Below are positions 38,566 through 48,031 of a stretch of 64,000 bases of DNA, piece after piece. The stretch comes from a candidate division CSSED10-310 bacterium. Lineage in GTDB: Bacteria > CSSED10-310 > JAFGJC01. Every line of letters begins with the position of its first letter. Within the stretch, counting starts at the first letter, position 1. The stretch lies in contig JAFGLW010000016.1 of NCBI GenBank assembly GCA_016927905.1, positions 92,379 through 156,378 of the forward strand. Direction: 5' to 3'. The notes beneath the pieces are model-generated. The model searched no databases and had not been told where the DNA came from. It saw only the letters and a program-made list of their open reading frames with translations. The position numbers and the translations under genes are program-made.

Positions 38566-39996
38566 TTACATCGGAGGCAACAGAAATTGAAGAATCCGCT
38601 GGCCGGATTTATAAAAGTATAAGTTCATGAAATCCGTCTTGGATCCATCCGGAAATGTTCCGATGACAGACCAGATGTATTTGCCGTTGGGATAGGATTT
38701 CCATTGCTCGTAATTCAGGAAAAATGACGTGAACTGAGCACCGAGATCATATTCAAAGATATCGGTCACCATCTGACCGCTCTCCCCCAGCCTGGCAACA
38801 CCCAGCATGTAGGATTCGACTCCTTCGAATGAATCCCACATAAAAATCGGAGGCGCGTCGTTTGAGAAAAAAACCCAGTATTTTTGGGGACTTCTTAAAA
38901 CAACGACATCGGACGCGGCCAGACTGAAGAAAGAATCCTCGGATTTGCCGCTGATCGGATGTCCGTTATAACCGCTGATTTTCAAAACGAACCACTTGAT
39001 CTGACCCAATGATGCCATGTGATCCCAATCAATCCGGGCCAGTTCATACGTCACCTCAACCAGATTCCCCGGTTTGCGGGTGTAATCGAGGGGTCCGAAA
39101 TCAATCACTTCCATAGCGGGATAATTTACCAGGACAAGCACCATCCGGTAATACTCCATCGGATTATCTGAAGTCCAACTGAAAACAATCTTCCCCCGGG
39201 TCGCGTGGTAATTCAGCAACGCGCCATCTTCGGGCAAAACCGGTTCCGGTGGAAGAATCGGAATGCTTTCCGTTTGAAAATCCCAAGTCGATTCACTGGT
39301 GTTGCCTGCCCGATCCGCTGTCGATACCGTGACCGTCACCCATTCTCCATATTCAAATGGGGTCGGCGGCTGATAGATCAGCTTTGCCGTTTCCGTTGTA
39401 CCGGTGAGCGTGAATTCGACCGCGGCCTGTTCGACCTCCATTTTAATTGAATTCAGGTCAATACCCGATAATCCATCATAGATCTTGCAGGAAATCTGGG
39501 CAGTCCGGACAACATTCATGCTTCCGTCGGGCGGGGATTCGCCGAAAATTGTCGGTGGATCTTCATCCGGTATTCCATCCGTTCTGAACGACCAGCGATA
39601 GGTGGGCATGATGTTTCCGGCATGGTCGACGGCATCAATCTCGACATTGATCCAGGCGTCAGGGGGCATCGGAGTGGGAAGGTTGGAGTGGACAAATACC
39701 CGCTCACCCTCAAGAATGTCCACAAATACGGGGATTTCATTTTCCTGAATTCGCACTTTGATGGTCGCAATGTTGATACCCGAAACCGGAATAGCCATCT
39801 GGGGACTGAGATCATTCAGGTAGACTTCGATGGGCCGTTGTGGATTGACCTGGATTTCGAAGTTGAACGGTGAGGTATATTCGACAGCCGGGGGTTGGTT
39901 GTCACCGAAAGCATGTCCCGGGGGATTGATGCAGCAGAAAAGAACGGGATAGATGAAGACAGCCGCCAGCCAGCATCCTCCAATTCCCCGTTTCAA
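38566..39996 (-). CDS. Secreted Ig-like/FN3-like repeat protein A
   Basis: 476 residues. Signal peptide (about 1-30), then two bacterial Ig-like units (about 35-140 and 145-245; both have a 'DxAGN' turn as in VDHAGNIMP and ADRAGNTSE), then two FN3-like units (about 250-370 and 375-470) with the WSVIGTFPDGSK strand. The last unit resembles the C-terminus of the next gene product, so the two look like diverged tandem paralogs. The start is TTG 39996 with GAGG 9 nt upstream, directly after the neighbour's stop. The function is unknown; it is probably extracellular or cell-surface bound. Confidence 0.7.
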   Translation of the reverse strand: MKRGIGGCWLAAVFIYPVLFCCINPPGHAFGDNQPPAVEYTSPFNFEIQVNPQRPIEVYLNDLSPQMAIPVSGINIATIKVRIQENEIPVFVDILEGERVFVHSNLPTPMPPDAWINVEIDAVDHAGNIMPTYRWSFRTDGIPDEDPPTIFGESPPDGSMNVVRTAQISCKIYDGLSGIDLNSIKMEVEQAAVEFTLTGTTETAKLIYQPPTPFEYGEWVTVTVSTADRAGNTSESTWDFQTESIPILPPEPVLPEDGALLNYHATRGKIVFSWTSDNPMEYYRMVLVLVNYPAMEVIDFGPLDYTRKPGNLVEVTYELARIDWDHMASLGQIKWFVLKISGYNGHPISGKSEDSFFSLAASDVVVLRSPQKYWVFFSNDAPPIFMWDSFEGVESYMLGVARLGESGQMVTDIFEYDLGAQFTSFFLNYEQWKSYPNGKYIWSVIGTFPDGSKTDFMNLYFYKSGQRILQFLLPPM

Positions 39997-40000
39997 TCCC

Positions 40001-41080
40001 CTATTCCTCTAACTTCTCAAATTCATACAGGAAATAGTCGCTGTAATGACCGGTGGGCATCATCGCTATGACCGTCCAGGTCCAGGTGCCGTTTCCATAG
40101 GTTTCCCAATGACCCGGCAACACCTCCATCTCCTTGCAGAAAGCTGGAACATAATTGATGATGATCTCACTTGTGAATTGCCCGAATTCATCTTTTCGAA
40201 TCAGGACAATATAATACTCCAGGGCATCACCGAGTGTTTCCCATGTGAAATAGGGGGGTGTCATTTGATTCAGGAGCGCTCCGTGTTCCGGAGTCAGGGG
40301 CATGGGCATATATCCGGATGCGTAACGGACAATTCTGGAAGGCGTGTAATCGTTCATCTGGTTCCCGTAGGTATCGATGGGAGCCACCTGCCAGCCAATT
40401 TCACCCACCGAACTCAATACCCCCCAGTCACTCCGGTTGAAAATCCTGAATTCAACCGAAATGACTCCAACCAGGTCAACATCGAACTGCCCTTCCTTAA
40501 AATCGATCGTTCCGGTGCTGTTGCCGGGAAGAGTCAATTTCAAGCGGTACCCTTCGGAGAAAAATCCCTGGGTCCAGCTGAACCGAACTTTATTGTATTC
40601 CCTGTCGTAATCCAGCCAGGCATGATCATCGGGCAGAACCGGAACCACACGATTGTCAAAACGCATTTCCGCCAGCATGAACTGCCAGGAATCAACCATC
40701 ACATTCTGGTTGGGTGACAGATCCACAGCTCGGATTTCGATCGTTACCAGAGTTCCAGGTTCCATTTCATGCAAAATATAATAGAGATTGTACCCATTTT
40801 CGGAATAAAACGGTTCGATGATCGGCTCTACCTCAGGCGGCGCTCCGTTGACGGTCATGGTGATACTGCCTTCATCCACGCCGCTCAGATCATCACCGAT
40901 TCCAACCTTAATGGTGATACACTGCGGGACACCGATGGCCCCCGGTTCGGGAACCGGGCTGACCAGATAGGGTGGACTCGTATCTTCAATCGCCGCCGCT
41001 GGCATTGATGCCAGGAACAGGCCGATGCAAACCCAAACGGACCAAGTCTTCATCAATTTCAATTTCGATTTTGTCTTCAC
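40001..41080 (-). CDS. Secreted Ig-like/FN3-like repeat protein B
   Basis: 359 residues from GTG 41080, which has GGGGAG 9 nt upstream and gives a good signal peptide (positively charged n-region, then WVCIGLFLASMPAAA). One Ig-like unit (about 30-135, DDLSGVDEGSITMTVNG) is followed by two FN3-like units ending WTVIAMMPTGHYSDY. The C-terminal unit parallels WSVIGTFPDGSKTDF in the next gene. A likely two-gene secreted unit with its own promoter, downstream of the Ser/Thr kinase on the same strand. No catalytic motif seen. Confidence 0.7.
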   Translation of the reverse strand: MKTKSKLKLMKTWSVWVCIGLFLASMPAAAIEDTSPPYLVSPVPEPGAIGVPQCITIKVGIGDDLSGVDEGSITMTVNGAPPEVEPIIEPFYSENGYNLYYILHEMEPGTLVTIEIRAVDLSPNQNVMVDSWQFMLAEMRFDNRVVPVLPDDHAWLDYDREYNKVRFSWTQGFFSEGYRLKLTLPGNSTGTIDFKEGQFDVDLVGVISVEFRIFNRSDWGVLSSVGEIGWQVAPIDTYGNQMNDYTPSRIVRYASGYMPMPLTPEHGALLNQMTPPYFTWETLGDALEYYIVLIRKDEFGQFTSEIIINYVPAFCKEMEVLPGHWETYGNGTWTWTVIAMMPTGHYSDYFLYEFEKLEE

Positions 41081-41192
41081 AATTGAAATCTCCCCATATC
41101 GGATGCTGCAATATTTGTGCCCGTACAGCATTCCAAATACACTAAACGCGGAGATTTTTTGCCGTGGAGAATTTGTTTGACCATCACGCTAT

Positions 41193-41220
41193 ATTTTACC
41201 GATATCAGCGGAAAACTCAA
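41193..41220 (-). promoter_or_regulatory. Promoter of the two secreted Ig-like genes
   Basis: Minus strand TTGAGT (41220-41215), 16-nt spacer, TAAAAT (41198-41193), about 110 nt before GTG 41080. Confidence 0.45.
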
Positions 41221-41249
41221 GAGTATTTTCCAGCGGCTGAAAAAAATCT

Positions 41250-44200
41250 TCAGATTGACTCCCCTCGAACCGATCGCTCACATTCCCCTGCCTCGTCTTC
41301 ACACCCCATTTCCCGGTACAATTCTGCAGCTTTCTGCAAAATCTGCGCTCCGGATTTCGCGTCACCCATCTGCAATTTCGTTTCTCCCAGATTCCGATAA
41401 CAGACAGCTGCGCCCCGCAGATCATCCATTTTCAACCGGAGATCCAGGGCGGTCTGCAGGCGTTCCAGGGCCCTGGGGAAATCACCCTGAGCCCGGTAGG
41501 CCTCACCTGCGTTGAAGCTGCTGTAGGACATGCCGACGGAGTCGTCGAGTTCTTTTAACATACGGTAGCTTTTTTCAAAGTTTTTCAGAGCTTCGGGATA
41601 TTCTTTTTTCATAAACTGGATATTCCCGAGGTTGTTGAGCATGTATGCATATCCCCGGTTGTCTTTCAATATGCGGATCACTGTCAGGGCGCGTTGAAAA
41701 TATTCCCCCGCCATCACGAGTTTACCCGTGCGCTGGGAGATCGCACCCAGCGCATTCAGGCAATCGGCGATTCCCCTGTCGTCACCCAGCTTCTCCCGGA
41801 TCGCCAGCGATTGATTGAAATATTTCGCAGATTCGTCGAACTGCTTCTGATAAAACAGCACCTGACCGATGAATCGAAGCGCTTTGCTTTCCTCCCTTTC
41901 AAACGACAGTTCCCTGGCCCTGTCCGCCATTTTGTGAAATTCCTCGAATGCCAGACCATATTCTCCCCGAGTGCTGTAAACCTGTCCCTTTTCACCGGCT
42001 GACCATATCCAGAGTTCGTCGAAAGACCGCGCCATCATATCGCGCGTGTTGTAATATGCCGTCATCATGTCTCCAGGGCTGTAATGGTCAAATCCGATCA
42101 TCATGCCGGGCGGGCATGGAAGCGGTTGGATCCGGTGCTGTTTCGCCCGTTCGGAGATTTCCTGGATCAGATCGAAATACCGGATTGCATTCTGATGATC
42201 GAATCGGCGCTGAGCATTCAATCCGGCGGTCTTGAGAAATTCCACCGCCTGAAACGGAGTTTCACTCCGGCTGTAATGCTCCGCCAGAAATTCATCACGG
42301 TCCTCCGGATAATCAGATTTTTTTGCGGAGACTTCGGCGATGCGATGATGCAGATATGCCCGGTGAAAGGGTGATATCCCCTCATATATCGCGGTGCCCA
42401 GTTCGGGATTTGTGAAGTGAAAGAACATTTCCTTCTCGTCCATTTTTTCGACGATCCAGCCGGTTCGGATCAGGCGATCCAGCACTTCCAGAAGCAATTC
42501 CTCCCTGGCGGCGAAAATACCCGCCAGGAATGTAAACGGGCACCCTCTTTTGTAAGCCGCCAGCGTCCTGAGAACTTCCCGGTCCAGCCTCTCCACCAGC
42601 GGCAGCGACGGAATTATCGATTTGGGCGCTCTGAGAATATCCGGATCACTAATGGCCAGAAACTCCGAGTATTCCGGCAATAGAGGTGGTCCGATCTGCC
42701 AGGATCCTTCCCGGTAGCGCAGGGTTCCGTTTCGGATCCAGGCGTTCAAAATATCCCGTATGAGTCCGAACCGGCCGTCTGTCAGTGCGGACATCCGGGC
42801 CGCTGTTTTCCGGGGGATCTTGTCCACACCCAGGACCAGTTTCAGATACTGGGAACAATCCTGAGATCGGTGGGATTTAAGGTCAATCCGTTTGATTTTG
42901 CCTGAGGGCATCGGCGTGTCCGGTCGGCACGAAAACACGATCCTGCACCACCGGGTGGCATGCCCGGCCAGGATGTGCACAATCTCCCCCGCCAGTCCGC
43001 TGCATCGATCAACATTGTCGAAAAACAGCACCGCACGGTTTTGACTGCTGAAATATCCCGGAAAATCCGAGAATGACCCGATGAAGATCTCCCGGCGTTT
43101 CTGGGGGGAAATCCGGTCAATGCCTTCCGCAGCCTCCAGATAATCCCGGATGAATTTGTGCTCGGTTCCGGAATATTTTTTGCTGCCGGACAGACTTTCA
43201 TGGAAAAACCGGTTCAGGCTGCCGGCAACCGGCACAAGATTGCTCTCGATGTTGAAATCCAGCCGGAATGTGCGGCATCCCTCCGGAACCTGCCGCTCAA
43301 GTTCCTCCAGGAACCGACTCCGTCCGGAACGGGGAGATCCGATAACGGCCAGAATCGCGGCTTCCCCGGAATCGAGCCATCCGGATGCTGTCTTCAGATC
43401 TCCATACGGATCCAGCCATTCCGTCTCCAGAAGACCCCATCCCGTTTCATCCATTTCCAGGTTTTTCCGAGCGGGAGCCGGTTGAATCCGGTGAAGATCA
43501 CCGAGCGCTTGACCGGCGGTCTGGAACCGGCTCAGGGTATCGACTGCCAGAAGACGCGCAAAGAAGTGATCCCAGGTCTCCGGTATTTCGGGATGCAAGC
43601 GGCTGGGTGGGGTGACCTCCCCCGATAACTGCCGCTCGATCATTGTCTTCCAGTCGCCCTGCGATCCAAACGGATGCAATCCGCAAAGAGATTCGTACAG
43701 ACAGATGCCCAGCGCATACAGATCGCTTCTGGGATCGATGCGGGTTCCCCGGATCTGTTCGGGTGAAAGATAGCCTGCGGTTCCCCCACCCTCACGGTCC
43801 GATCCGGAACCCGGATTCCATACAAGTCCGAAATCGAGCAGTTTGACCGTCCGATTTTCAGTTATGACGATGTTAGCCGGTTTCAAGTCCCGGTGTATCA
43901 TCTTCCGGCCATGCAGATAACTCAATGCGTTCAGAGCCTGCCGGCTGATCTCCACCAGCTCCTTCATTCGATCATCTGGCAGCACTTCCATCGGACGCAG
44001 ACCCTGCCGGAGGTGTTCCAGTAGATTCAGGCCTTTCAGGTATTCCATCAGATAATACGGCACTCCCTGAAACTCCCCTGTTCCATACACCGATACGATG
44101 TTCGGATGCTGGCACCGTATGATTGCAGTGAATTCCCGCTTGAAACGGATGACCTCCCCGGAACCGGCCCCCCCCCGAAGAAGCTTTAAGGCTGCAAATC

Positions 44201-44294
44201 GCTGGCGGCCCGGCAGACGCACCAGGAAAACCTCCCCGGATGCACCCTCACCCAGTTTTTTTTCTACGGCGTATCCATCGATGTGTGTACTCAT
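41250..44294 (-). CDS. Ser/Thr protein kinase fused to ATPase and TPR domains
   Basis: 1014 residues. Hanks-type kinase (7-270) with G-loop GEGASGEV, Lys37, HRDLKPAN (Asp136) and DFG (154-156), all catalytic residues present. A central AAA/STAND-like ATPase follows (about 300-600): Walker A reads GSPRSGRS (319-326) with Arg in place of the essential Lys, Walker B VLFFDNVD. The C-terminal 300 residues are TPRs (RRTGKLVMAGEYFQRAL-type helices). Such architecture suggests a signal-gated scaffold; ATP binding by the middle domain is doubtful. There is no membrane segment, so it is cytoplasmic. ATG 44294 has no clear SD; the gene is divergent from the GT2 gene. Confidence 0.88.
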   Translation of the reverse strand: MSTHIDGYAVEKKLGEGASGEVFLVRLPGRQRFAALKLLRGGAGSGEVIRFKREFTAIIRCQHPNIVSVYGTGEFQGVPYYLMEYLKGLNLLEHLRQGLRPMEVLPDDRMKELVEISRQALNALSYLHGRKMIHRDLKPANIVITENRTVKLLDFGLVWNPGSGSDREGGGTAGYLSPEQIRGTRIDPRSDLYALGICLYESLCGLHPFGSQGDWKTMIERQLSGEVTPPSRLHPEIPETWDHFFARLLAVDTLSRFQTAGQALGDLHRIQPAPARKNLEMDETGWGLLETEWLDPYGDLKTASGWLDSGEAAILAVIGSPRSGRSRFLEELERQVPEGCRTFRLDFNIESNLVPVAGSLNRFFHESLSGSKKYSGTEHKFIRDYLEAAEGIDRISPQKRREIFIGSFSDFPGYFSSQNRAVLFFDNVDRCSGLAGEIVHILAGHATRWCRIVFSCRPDTPMPSGKIKRIDLKSHRSQDCSQYLKLVLGVDKIPRKTAARMSALTDGRFGLIRDILNAWIRNGTLRYREGSWQIGPPLLPEYSEFLAISDPDILRAPKSIIPSLPLVERLDREVLRTLAAYKRGCPFTFLAGIFAAREELLLEVLDRLIRTGWIVEKMDEKEMFFHFTNPELGTAIYEGISPFHRAYLHHRIAEVSAKKSDYPEDRDEFLAEHYSRSETPFQAVEFLKTAGLNAQRRFDHQNAIRYFDLIQEISERAKQHRIQPLPCPPGMMIGFDHYSPGDMMTAYYNTRDMMARSFDELWIWSAGEKGQVYSTRGEYGLAFEEFHKMADRARELSFEREESKALRFIGQVLFYQKQFDESAKYFNQSLAIREKLGDDRGIADCLNALGAISQRTGKLVMAGEYFQRALTVIRILKDNRGYAYMLNNLGNIQFMKKEYPEALKNFEKSYRMLKELDDSVGMSYSSFNAGEAYRAQGDFPRALERLQTALDLRLKMDDLRGAAVCYRNLGETKLQMGDAKSGAQILQKAAELYREMGCEDEAGECERSVRGESI

Positions 44295-44375
44295 GAATCA
44301 GCCATATTCCATCACCGGCATGAAGAAAACAAATCCACTGGACAACCCCGGCAGGTTAAGTTTAGCATAAAACGC

Positions 44376-45500
44376 ATGAATGTCGACGTTTCGGTCATAA
44401 TCGTCAGCTTCAACACTGCCGGACTACTCAGAAACTGCTTGAATGCCCTCCGGATTCACAGCAGTAACCTGGCAATCCAAACCATCGTCGTCGACAACAA
44501 CTCCCGCGACGGAACTCCCGATATGGTCCGCCGGGAATTTCCATCCGCAGTCCTGATCCCCAACCCGGAGAACCGGGGGTTTGCGAGGGCAAACAATCAG
44601 GGTCTGGAGAAGGCATCCGGTGAATTTGTTTTCTTGCTGAATCCGGATACGGAAATATGCCCTGGCACGATTCAACGCCTCCGGAAAACACTTGCCGGTG
44701 ATTCCGGCATCGGAGCGGTCGGGCCCAGAACCTATCTGGACCAAACCTTCACCTTTGAGGTCTGCTCCCTGAAACTTCTGACACCCGGTCGAAGCCTGCT
44801 CCTGTTTTCCCGTCTGCCTTTCCCCGGGCGAAACCGGATCCTGCAATCAGTCTGGCAGATCGACGGCCGGCACTGGGAAGCTCGGAATCCCACCCCCGTT
44901 GAAGGGATCGGCGGTGCCGCGATCATGATGTCCCGGGACCTGCTCAGATCGATGGGAGGTCTGGATGAACGCTTCTTCATGGGCTACGAAGATACCGATC
45001 TGGCCGCCCGGCTGAAATCGCTTGGATACTCGGTGTACCTGGACCCCGGATGCAAGATCATTCACCTGTTCGGCCAGTCCAAACAACTGCCCGGCTCCCC
45101 ACGTAAGGCAACCTACTCCTGGCACCAGGCTCCGTCACGCTATCTGAAAAAACACCACGGATACTTGAGCTGCGTGACCTTGGCCTGTGCCAAATGTCTG
45201 GAATCACCCTTCCGATCACCCGGCAGTGAATTCTCATCGGTTTCATATCACCCGGGAAATCCGCCAAGCGATATCACCATGACCTGGCCCGCAGCCGGGG
45301 AAGAAGATTATCTGTTTGAATGGAGCAATCAGCCGGTGTTCTATGACAAGTTCGCCGCCAGGGTCCATCGAAATTCCATCATTATTCCGGGATCATTGAT
45401 GGCCAGACTGGACGGCGACCGCTGGTTCTGGCGGGTTTTCCGCTGGCCCATGACCCGGCATCCCGAACCTTTGACTCAGGGTATTATAGTGGTTAAATAA
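44376..45500 (+). CDS. Family 2 glycosyltransferase with C-terminal FN3/FecR-like domain
   Basis: 374 residues. The GT2 (rhamnosyltransferase-like, GT-A fold) domain is residues 1-255: VSVIIVSFNTAGLL, VVDNNSRDGTPD, NPENRGFARANNQGL, LLNPDTE, and MGYEDTDLAARLKSLGY. Residues about 290-374 form a separate domain with strands like YLFEWSNQPVFYDKFAARV and RWFWRVFRWP that resemble the FN3-like units of the secreted proteins at 38-41 kb. A cytoplasmic GT with such a tail is unusual. ATG 44376 has no good SD; the longer ORF-track start would overlap the divergent kinase gene. Confidence 0.82.
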   Translation: MNVDVSVIIVSFNTAGLLRNCLNALRIHSSNLAIQTIVVDNNSRDGTPDMVRREFPSAVLIPNPENRGFARANNQGLEKASGEFVFLLNPDTEICPGTIQRLRKTLAGDSGIGAVGPRTYLDQTFTFEVCSLKLLTPGRSLLLFSRLPFPGRNRILQSVWQIDGRHWEARNPTPVEGIGGAAIMMSRDLLRSMGGLDERFFMGYEDTDLAARLKSLGYSVYLDPGCKIIHLFGQSKQLPGSPRKATYSWHQAPSRYLKKHHGYLSCVTLACAKCLESPFRSPGSEFSSVSYHPGNPPSDITMTWPAAGEEDYLFEWSNQPVFYDKFAARVHRNSIIIPGSLMARLDGDRWFWRVFRWPMTRHPEPLTQGIIVVK

Positions 45501-45506
45501 ATATTG

Positions 45507-45535
45507 TTGACAAGAATCGGCTAAAATATTATAAT
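45507..45535 (+). promoter_or_regulatory. Perfect consensus sigma70 promoter of grpE
   Basis: TTGACA (45507-45512), 17-nt spacer, TATAAT (45530-45535). Both hexamers and the spacing are exact. No CIRCE repeat (TTAGCACTC-N9-GAGTGCTAA) is seen near it. Confidence 0.8.
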
Positions 45536-45619
45536 TCGGGGAGCAGTATATCCGGCGGAGATCTGTGGAACCTTTGCCGCTTTCGAATCGTAATTATTCC
45601 GTAAGGTTTGGAGGGAACA

Positions 45620-46252
45620 ATGAAAGTAACAAAACACAAACCCAAATCAACCGACCCGCCCGAACAGCTTCTTCCCACTGAAACCGTTCCCGGTGATTCA
45701 GTATCCCGGACTGAGACCGAGCCGGATCCCTTGAAGGAAGCCCGGCAGCAGGCATCGGAATACCTGGATGCCCTTCAACGCCTGAAAGCAGAATTCGACA
45801 ACTACCGGAAACGGATGGATAAGGACCGCCAGCGGCTGGCGGAGATCTACCAGGCGTCTGTGCTAAGTGATCTGCTTCCCACCCTGGATGCCTTTGATGA
45901 AGCTTTCAAAGCCAAATCGGACATCCCCGGGAAAGCGGATATCCTCGATGATTCTTTCCGGTCCGGCATCCGGTTGGTATACGACGGCCTGGTGGATGTT
46001 CTGCAAAAACTCGGCCTTGAAAAACTGAACCCGGCCGGGCACCCATTCGATCCTGAAATCGCTGAAGCCATGGCAGTCGTTCCATCGGTTGAACTTCCCC
46101 CGGATCACGTCATCCAGGTGATCACCACCGGGTACAGATTCAAGAATCGTGTGCTTCGTCCGGCCAAGGTGATCGTATCCTCGCAACAACCACCGTCCCC
46201 CGAAACAGAACCGCGTGCACCCGGATCCGGCGGGATGGAAACGGGAGATTGA
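45620..46252 (+). CDS. grpE: Nucleotide exchange factor GrpE
   Basis: GrpE releases ADP from DnaK. 210 residues: an acidic, disordered N-terminus, a long coiled coil (about 40-85, YLDALQRLKAEFDNYRKRMDKDR), then the beta domain with GLEKLNPAGHPFDPEIAEAM and GYRFKNRVLRPAKVIVS. The start is ATG 45620 with GGAGGG 5 nt upstream. It is not next to dnaK, dnaJ or hrcA, which is less common; a metallopeptidase gene follows 4 nt later. Confidence 0.95.
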   Translation: MKVTKHKPKSTDPPEQLLPTETVPGDSVSRTETEPDPLKEARQQASEYLDALQRLKAEFDNYRKRMDKDRQRLAEIYQASVLSDLLPTLDAFDEAFKAKSDIPGKADILDDSFRSGIRLVYDGLVDVLQKLGLEKLNPAGHPFDPEIAEAMAVVPSVELPPDHVIQVITTGYRFKNRVLRPAKVIVSSQQPPSPETEPRAPGSGGMETGD

Positions 46253-46256
46253 CATT

Positions 46257-46964
46257 ATGATATTTGATCCCATGTACTTCATTTTTCTGATTCCCGGCCT
46301 TCTACTGGCAGTCTGGGCGTCATTTAAAGTCAAGACGGCGTACAACCGTTTTTCCAGAATCGGATCGACATCCGGTCTGTCGGGCGCTCAGGTGGCCCGT
46401 CTGATACTGGATCGCAACGGACTTTCGAACGTGGAAATCGAGATGACGGGCGGCCACCTTTCCGATCACTATGATCCCCGCAAACGCGTCCTGCGCTTGT
46501 CCGAGCAGGTTTACCGCTCCGCTTCAATCGCCGCCCTTGGAATCGCCGCACATGAAACGGGGCATGCCCTGCAGCACAAGACCGGATACGCACCGCTTCA
46601 GCTTCGCAATCTGATGGTCCCGGTGGCCAGTTTCGGGTCTAATTTTGCGTGGATTCTAATCATGATCGGCCTGTTTCTGGCGTATGCCGGATCAGCGCTG
46701 GGTCTGGGTATCGCCAAGCTGGGGATCCTGCTGTTCGCCGTCGCCGTTCTGTTTTCCATAATCACACTGCCGGTTGAATTCAACGCATCGTCCAGAGCCA
46801 AAGCCGTTTTGGCAGAAACCGGCATCATTTCCGTAAATGAACGCCAGGGCGTCTCAGCTGTTCTGAACGCAGCCGCCATGACTTACGTCGCGGCTGCCGT
46901 AACCGCAATATTGCAGCTCCTCTACTGGGTATTCAGAATGGGACTGCTCGGAGGTGACGACTGA
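46257..46964 (+). CDS. YugP-type zinc metallopeptidase (membrane)
   Basis: 235 residues: an N-terminal membrane segment (5-22), the zinc motif AAHETGHALQH near residue 100, two or three membrane segments (about 120-190), and a C-terminal hydrophobic stretch. It matches the neutral zinc metallopeptidase family (YugP). The role is unknown, possibly membrane protein turnover; cotranscription with grpE would fit a stress role. ATG 46257 follows GGGAG 9 nt upstream. Confidence 0.88.
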   Translation: MIFDPMYFIFLIPGLLLAVWASFKVKTAYNRFSRIGSTSGLSGAQVARLILDRNGLSNVEIEMTGGHLSDHYDPRKRVLRLSEQVYRSASIAALGIAAHETGHALQHKTGYAPLQLRNLMVPVASFGSNFAWILIMIGLFLAYAGSALGLGIAKLGILLFAVAVLFSIITLPVEFNASSRAKAVLAETGIISVNERQGVSAVLNAAAMTYVAAAVTAILQLLYWVFRMGLLGGDD

Positions 46965-46978
46965 GCGGATCGCCCGGC

Positions 46979-48025
46979 GTGTCCGGATTGAACGCGGATT
47001 CTGAGCGGTCCCGGCTGAATTTCCTGGATGCATTGACTGGTTTCGCCATCCTGCGGGTCGTGTTCATCCATGCTGTTTCCGACTATTCCGCCGTGGTCTG
47101 GAACATGCCGCCATACTTCCACAATTTTCCGGTCTGGGCCCAGATCATGGACATCTGCCTGCGTTTCAACGTCCCGGTTTTCGTCCTGTTGGCAGGATAT
47201 AAATACCAGCTGTCGATCGAACGCCACCCCGACCGCTCCTACCCTGCATACTGTTTATCCAGAATCCTGCGCCTGGCTGTTCCTTTCCTGATATGGACAT
47301 GGATTTATTACCTGGGCAAAGGTCTGCTGTTTCCGGAAGTCTTGCAGCAGGATCCGCTTTACCGTCATTTCCCCGTCCCTGATTTCGGCCGGATCGCCAC
47401 CATGCTCAGTGGTGCCCGGCATCCCGGTTTCCAGTTGTGGTTCATTCCCATGCTGATTACGGTCAATATCGCCTACCCGCCGATTCGCCGGCTGCTTCGG
47501 CATCCCTGGACGCTGCTCGTGCTGACTGCAGGTGTTTTCGGCATCTCCATCCGTTTGAATCTGAAAATGCCCTTTTCCTATATCGAATATCTCCTGCTCT
47601 ACCATCTGGGCTCCATGTTTTCCGAATCGACACACATCCGGAACCGGACACTTCAGACCGGCTGGATCCGGGTGTCTGCCATCGTTGCGCTTCCGCTCCT
47701 GATCTTCATCAAATTCATCCGCCCTGCCGACAGCCTGGCCGATAAAGGCCTGATGCTGAGTGTTCCGGTGGTATTGTTCACCCTGTTCAACCTTTTGAAC
47801 AACCGGCCGCTCCTGAATATCTTCAAATGGATCGGCCGCCGGACCTGGCAAATTTATATTCTTCACGAACCGCTGCTGCTGTTTCCCATAATGAAATGGA
47901 CCGCCCTGTCGGCTGGAATCCGGAGTGCATGGGCGATCCCCCTGTCCGGAACGGCGGCAATCCTGATCTGCCTGTTCCTGCTGGAAATTTTCAGAAAAAT
48001 GAACATCCATCGAGTGCTGTTTTAG
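46979..48025 (+). CDS. Membrane acyltransferase (acyltransferase family 3, OafA-like)
   Basis: 348 residues with about ten hydrophobic segments. The N-terminus has LDALTGFAILRVVFIHA, the family-3 acyltransferase signature with its conserved His, and there is an R-x10-H type region further on. Such enzymes O-acylate surface polysaccharides or peptidoglycan. GTG 46979 has no good SD; the gene begins 15 nt after the metallopeptidase. It is convergent with the GT-C gene. Confidence 0.82.
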   Translation: MSGLNADSERSRLNFLDALTGFAILRVVFIHAVSDYSAVVWNMPPYFHNFPVWAQIMDICLRFNVPVFVLLAGYKYQLSIERHPDRSYPAYCLSRILRLAVPFLIWTWIYYLGKGLLFPEVLQQDPLYRHFPVPDFGRIATMLSGARHPGFQLWFIPMLITVNIAYPPIRRLLRHPWTLLVLTAGVFGISIRLNLKMPFSYIEYLLLYHLGSMFSESTHIRNRTLQTGWIRVSAIVALPLLIFIKFIRPADSLADKGLMLSVPVVLFTLFNLLNNRPLLNIFKWIGRRTWQIYILHEPLLLFPIMKWTALSAGIRSAWAIPLSGTAAILICLFLLEIFRKMNIHRVLF

Positions 48026-48031
48026 GGTCGG

